From the NCBI GenBank assembly GCA_947579665.1, contig OX388350.1, forward strand, positions 81,363,152 through 81,427,151: a stretch of 64,000 nt of DNA, written 5' to 3'. Source of the DNA: Sympetrum striolatum (lineage: Eukaryota; Arthropoda; Insecta; Odonata; Libellulidae). Made by a program: the position numbers and the translations under genes. The first letter of the stretch is position 1. Each line of letters begins with the position of its first letter. Shown here piece after piece: positions 58,890 through 64,000 of the stretch. The notes beneath the pieces are model-generated. The model searched no databases, was not told the DNA's origin, and was given only the letters and a program-made list of their open reading frames with translations.

Positions 58890-60676
58890 AATAATGATCA
58901 AAGCTCATCAAACTTCATTAATATAGACATATTAATATTATATAATATCTAATTAGTACTTATTCAATCCTGTTATTAGGCCATCTTCCAAGAGTTTGTC
59001 CCTCTCATTATCAAAACGCCAGTCCTCTCCCCAAGTTCCAGCAGGAGATTACTAAATGAAGGACAAGAAGAGAGGAAATTAAAATAAGAAAACCAATTTA
59101 TGTATTGCAAAAATAATGATCAAAGCTCATCAAACTTCATTAATATAGACAAATTAATATTATATAATATCTAATTAGTACTTATTCAATCCTGTTATTA
59201 GGCCATCTTCCAAGAGTTTGTCCCTCTCATTATCAAAACGCCAGTCCTCTCCCCCAGTTCCAGCAGGAGATTACTAAATGAAGGACAAGAATAGAGCAAA
59301 TTAAAATAAGAAAACCAATTAATGTATTGAAAAATAATGATCAAAGCTAATCAAACTTCATTAATATAGGCAAATTAATATTATATAATATCTAATTAGT
59401 ACTTATTCAATCTTGTTATTAGGCCATCTTCCAAGAGTTTGTCCCTCTCATTATCAAAACGCCAGTCCTCTCCCCCAGTTCCAGCAGGAGATTACTAAAT
59501 GAAGGACAAGAATAGAGCAAATTAAAATAAGAAAACCAATTAATGTATTGCAAAAATAATGATCAAAGCTCATCAAACTTCATTAATATAGACAAATTAA
59601 TATTATATAATATCTAATTAGTACTTATTCAATCCTGTTATTAGGCCATCTTCCAAGAGTTTGTCCCTCTCATTATCAAAACGCCAGTCCTCTCCCCCAG
59701 TCCCAGCAGGAGATTACTAAATGAAGGACAAGAATAGAGCAAATTAAAATAAGAAAACCAATTAATGTATTGAAAAATAATGATCAAAGCTAATCAAACT
59801 TCATTAATATAGACAAATTAATATTATATAATATCTAATTAGTACTTATTCAATCTTGTTATTAGGCCATCTTCCAAGAGTTTGTCCCTCTAATTATCAA
59901 AACGCCAGTCCTCTCCCCCAGTTCCAGCAGGAGATTACTAAATGAAGGACAAGAATAGAGCAAATTAAAATAAGAAAACCAATTAATGTATTGCAAAAAT
60001 AATGATCAAAGCTCATCAAACTTCATTAATATAGACAAATTAATATTATATAATATCTAATTAGTACTTATTCAATCTTGTTATTAGGCCATCTTCCAAG
60101 AGTTTGTCTCTCTTATTATCAAAACGCCAGTCCTCTCCCCCAGTCCCAGCAGGAGATTACTAAATGAAGGACAAGAATAGAGCAAATTAAAATAAGAAAA
60201 CCAATTAATGTATTGCAAAAATAATGATCAAAGCTAATCAAACTTCATTAATATAGACAAATTAATATTATATAATATCTAATTAGTACTTATTCAATCC
60301 TGTTATTAGGCCATCTTCCAAGAGTTTGTCCCTCTCATTATCAAAACGCCAGTCCTCTCCCCCAGTCCCAGCAGGAGATTACTAAATGAAGGACAAGAAT
60401 AGAGCAAATTAAAATAAGAAAACCAATTAATGTATTGCAAAAATAATGATCAAAGCTAATCAAACTTCATTAATATAGACAAATTAATATTATATAATAT
60501 CTAATTAGTACTTATTCAATCCTGTTATTAGGCCATCTTCCAAGAGTTTGTCCCTCTCATTATCAAAACGCCAGTCCTCTCCCCCAGTCCCAGCAGGAGA
60601 TTACTAAATGAAGGACAAGAATAGAGCAAATTAAAATAAGAAAACCAATTAATGTATTGCAAAAATAATGATCAAA
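58890..60676. repeat. Satellite segment duplicated at 3,324 bp, first copy
   Basis: Rare variants occur here in the same order as in 62,215-64,000: GACATATTAA, then CCCCAAGTTCC with GAGAGGAAATT, ATAGGCAAATT, CCCTCTAATTATC and TCTCTCTTATTATC. Offsets are 3,324-3,325 bases, 15 monomers. Confidence 0.85.
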
Positions 60677-62214
60677 GCTAATCAAACTTCATTAATATAG
60701 ACAAATTAATATTATATAATATCTAATTAGTACTTATTCAATCTTGTTATTAGGCCATCTTCCAAGAGTTTGTCTCTCTCATTATCAAAACGCCAGTCCT
60801 CTCCCCCAGTCCCAGCAGGAGATTACTAAATGAAGGACAAGAATAGAGCAAATTAAAATAAGAAAACCAATTAATGTATTGAAAAATAATGATCAAAGCT
60901 AATCAAACTTCATTATTATAGACAAATTAATATTATATAATATCTAATTAGTACTTATTCAATCTTGTTATTAGGCCATCTTCCAAGAGTTTGTCCCTCT
61001 CATTATCAAAACGCCAGTCCTCTCCCCCAGTTCCAGCAGGAGATTACTAAATGAAGGACAAGAATAGAGCAAATTAAAATAAGAAAACCAATTAATGCAT
61101 TGCAAAAATAATGATCAAAGCTAATCAAACTTCATTAATATAGACAAATTAACATTATATAATATCTAATTAGTACTTATTCAATCTTGTTATTAGGCCA
61201 TCTTCCAAGAGTTTGTCTCTCTCATTATCAAAACGCCAGTCCTCTCCCCCAGTTCCAGCAGGAGATTACTAAATGAAGGACAAGAATAGAGCAAATTAAA
61301 ATAAGAAAACCAATTAATGCATTGCAAAAATAATGATCAAAGCTAATCAAACTTCATTAATATAGACAAATTAACATTATATAATATCTAATTAGTACTT
61401 ATTCAATCTTGTTATTAGGCCATCTTCCAAGAGTTTGTCTCTCTCATTATCAAAACGCCAGTCCTCTCCCCCAGTCCCAGCAGGAGATTACTAAATGAAG
61501 GACAAGAATAGAGCAAATTAAAATAAGAAAACCAATTAATGTATTGAAAAATAATGATCAAAGCTAATCAAACTTCATTATTATAGACAAATTAATATTA
61601 TATAATATCTAATTAGTACTTATTCAATCTTGTTATTAGGCCATCTTCCAAGAGTTTGTCCCTCTCATTATCAAAACGCCAGTCCTCTCCCCCAGTTCCA
61701 GCAGGAGATTACTAAATGAAGGACAAGAATAGAGCAAATTAAAATAAGAAAACCAATTAATGTATTGAAAAATAATGATCAAAGCAAATCAAACTTCATT
61801 AATATAGACAAATTAATATTATATAATATCTAATTAGTACTTATTCAATCTTGTTATTAGGCCATCTTCCAAGAGTTTGTCCCTCTCATTATCAAAACGC
61901 CAGTCCTCTCCCCCAGTTCCAGCAGGAGATTACTAAATGAAGGACAAGAATAGAGCAAATTAAAATAAGAAAACCAATTAATGTATTGCAAAAATAATGA
62001 TCAAAGCTAATCAAACTTCATTAATATAGACAAATTAATATTATATAATATCTAATTAGTACTTATTCAATCTTGTTATTAGGCCATCTTCCAAGAGTTT
62101 GTCTCTCTCATTATCAAAACGCCAGTCCTCTCCCCCAGTCCCAGCAGGTGATTACTAAATGAAGGACAAGAATAGAGCAAATTAAAATAAGAAAACCAAT
62201 TAATGTATTGCAAA

Positions 62215-64000
62215 AATAATGATCAAAGCTCATCAAACTTCATTAATATAGACATATTAATATTATATAATATCTAATTAGTACTTATTCAATCCTGTTA
62301 TTAGGCCATCTTCCAAGAGTTTGTCCCTCTCATTATCAAAACGCCAGTCCTCTCCCCAAGTTCCAGCAGGAGATTACTAAATGAAGGACAAGAAGAGAGG
62401 AAATTAAAATAAGAAAACCAATTTATGTATTGCAAAAATAATGATCAAAGCTCATCAAACTTCATTAATATAGACAAATTAATATTATATAATATCTAAT
62501 TAGTACTTATTCAATCCTGTTATTAGGCCATCTTCCAAGAGTTTGTCCCTCTCATTATCAAAACGCCAGTCCTCTCCCCCAGTTCCAGCAGGAGATTACT
62601 AAATGAAGGACAAGAATAGAGCAAATTAAAATAAGAAAACCAATTAATGTATTGAAAAATAATGATCAAAGCTAATCAAACTTCATTAATATAGGCAAAT
62701 TAATATTATATAATATCTAATTAGTACTTATTCAATCTTGTTATTAGGCCATCTTCCAAGAGTTTGTCCCTCTCATTATCAAAACGCCAGTCCTCTCCCC
62801 CAGTTCCAGCAGGAGATTACTAAATGAAGGACAAGAATAGAGCAAATTAAAATAAGAAAACCAATTAATGTATTGCAAAAATAATGATCAAAGCTCATCA
62901 AACTTCATTAATATAGACAAATTAATATTATATAATATCTAATTAGTACTTATTCAATCCTGTTATTAGGCCATCTTCCAAGAGTTTGTCCCTCTCATTA
63001 TCAAAACGCCAGTCCTCTCCCCCAGTCCCAGCAGGAGATTACTAAATGAAGGACAAGAATAGAGCAAATTAAAATAAGAAAACCAATTAATGTATTGAAA
63101 AATAATGATCAAAGCTAATCAAACTTCATTAATATAGACAAATTAATATTATATAATATCTAATTAGTACTTATTCAATCTTGTTATTAGGCCATCTTCC
63201 AAGAGTTTGTCCCTCTAATTATCAAAACGCCAGTCCTCTCCCCCAGTTCCAGCAGGAGATTACTAAATGAAGGACAAGAATAGAGCAAATTAAAATAAGA
63301 AAACCAATTAATGTATTGCAAAAATAATGATCAAAGCTCATCAAACTTCATTAATATAGACAAATTAATATTATATAATATCTAATTAGTACTTATTCAA
63401 TCTTGTTATTAGGCCATCTTCCAAGAGTTTGTCTCTCTTATTATCAAAACGCCAGTCCTCTCCCCCAGTCCCAGCAGGAGATTACTAAATGAAGGACAAG
63501 AATAGAGCAAATTAAAATAAGAAAACCAATTAATGTATTGCAAAAATAATGATCAAAGCTAATCAAACTTCATTAATATAGACAAATTAATATTATATAA
63601 TATCTAATTAGTACTTATTCAATCCTGTTATTAGGCCATCTTCCAAGAGTTTGTCCCTCTCATTATCAAAACGCCAGTCCTCTCCCCCAGTCCCAGCAGG
63701 AGATTACTAAATGAAGGACAAGAATAGAGCAAATTAAAATAAGAAAACCAATTAATGTATTGCAAAAATAATGATCAAAGCTAATCAAACTTCATTAATA
63801 TAGACAAATTAATATTATATAATATCTAATTAGTACTTATTCAATCCTGTTATTAGGCCATCTTCCAAGAGTTTGTCCCTCTCATTATCAAAACGCCAGT
63901 CCTCTCCCCCAGTCCCAGCAGGAGATTACTAAATGAAGGACAAGAATAGAGCAAATTAAAATAAGAAAACCAATTAATGTATTGCAAAAATAATGATCAA
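62215..64000. repeat. Satellite segment duplicated at 3,324 bp, second copy
   Basis: Second copy of 58,890-60,676, running into the window end, so the full repeat unit may be longer than the part seen. Confidence 0.85.

Larger units (their letters stand above)
43865..64000. repeat. 221/222-bp satellite array, about 90 monomers
   Basis: Head-to-tail monomers of 222 bp (221 when ATTGCAAAAAT is ATTGAAAAAT), continuing past the window end. Fixed landmarks in each are GTCCCTCTCATTATC, a pyrimidine tract CAGTCCTCTCCCCCAGT, AGGAGATTACTAAATGAAGG, an AT-rich dyad ATATTATATAATAT and TCTAATTAGTACTTAT. No interruption by other sequence was found in 20 kb. Length and uniformity suit a centromeric or pericentromeric satellite, which is inference. 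Confidence 0.98.

Noticed and set aside
43865..64000. CENP-B-box match in the 222-bp satellite
   Set aside because: No TTCG....A..CGGG-like string was found in the monomer.

Overview
The window is AT-rich animal DNA, almost certainly from an arthropod and probably an insect. The evidence is the mix of mobile-element remains: a Jockey/CR1-type LINE ORF1 with three CCHC knuckles, LINE reverse-transcriptase ends, a FLYWCH-MULE transposase, a hAT-type MITE and candidate introns with GTAAGT/TTACAG-type borders. There is no operon, ribosome-binding site or intact long gene. The sequence alone does not give a species; a hemipteran-like repeat landscape is a guess.

Layout. (1) 1-14,180: a composite satellite of about 75 copies of a 111-bp monomer with a near-invariant TTACCTGGCG core, interleaved with twelve copies of a ~340-bp module (module B) that keeps traces of a reading frame, and three copies of a third module (module C) near the array edges. 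(2) 14,180-28,100: an old, tandemly and segmentally duplicated minus-strand family whose recurring pieces look like small exons. A cysteine-containing exon carries the motif LWLxICxQLET; a ~53-66-nt exon precedes it; one unit has a signal-peptide-like exon. Two LINE remnants (17.3-19.5 kb and 24.2-24.6 kb) and a short RT scrap (14.3 kb) interrupt it. (3) 26,631-35,598: a 4,481-bp segment present twice in direct tandem, apparently identical, joined by a 6-bp filler. Each copy carries one unit of the exon family and a tRNA-like T-arm/B-box. (4) 35,600-43,860: mobile-element remains, namely a (TA)n tract, a 1.37-kb FLYWCH-MULE transposase pseudogene, a 178-bp three-copy repeat ending in a hairpin, a complete 264-bp hAT-type MITE with target-site duplication, a LINE 3' end and a 19-bp perfect hairpin. 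(5) 43,865-64,000: about 90 copies of a 221/222-bp satellite monomer, reaching the end of the window, with diverged monomers at its edge, locally homogenised blocks, a 665-bp trimer higher-order repeat and a 3,324-bp (15-monomer) duplication.

Nothing here forms a working pathway. The picture is of a heterochromatic, possibly pericentromeric, region flanked on both sides by satellite arrays that evolve by unequal exchange. Its most gene-like content is the duplicated minus-strand exon family. Coordinates of old repeats are approximate to some tens of bases. Motif counts and alignments were done by eye.
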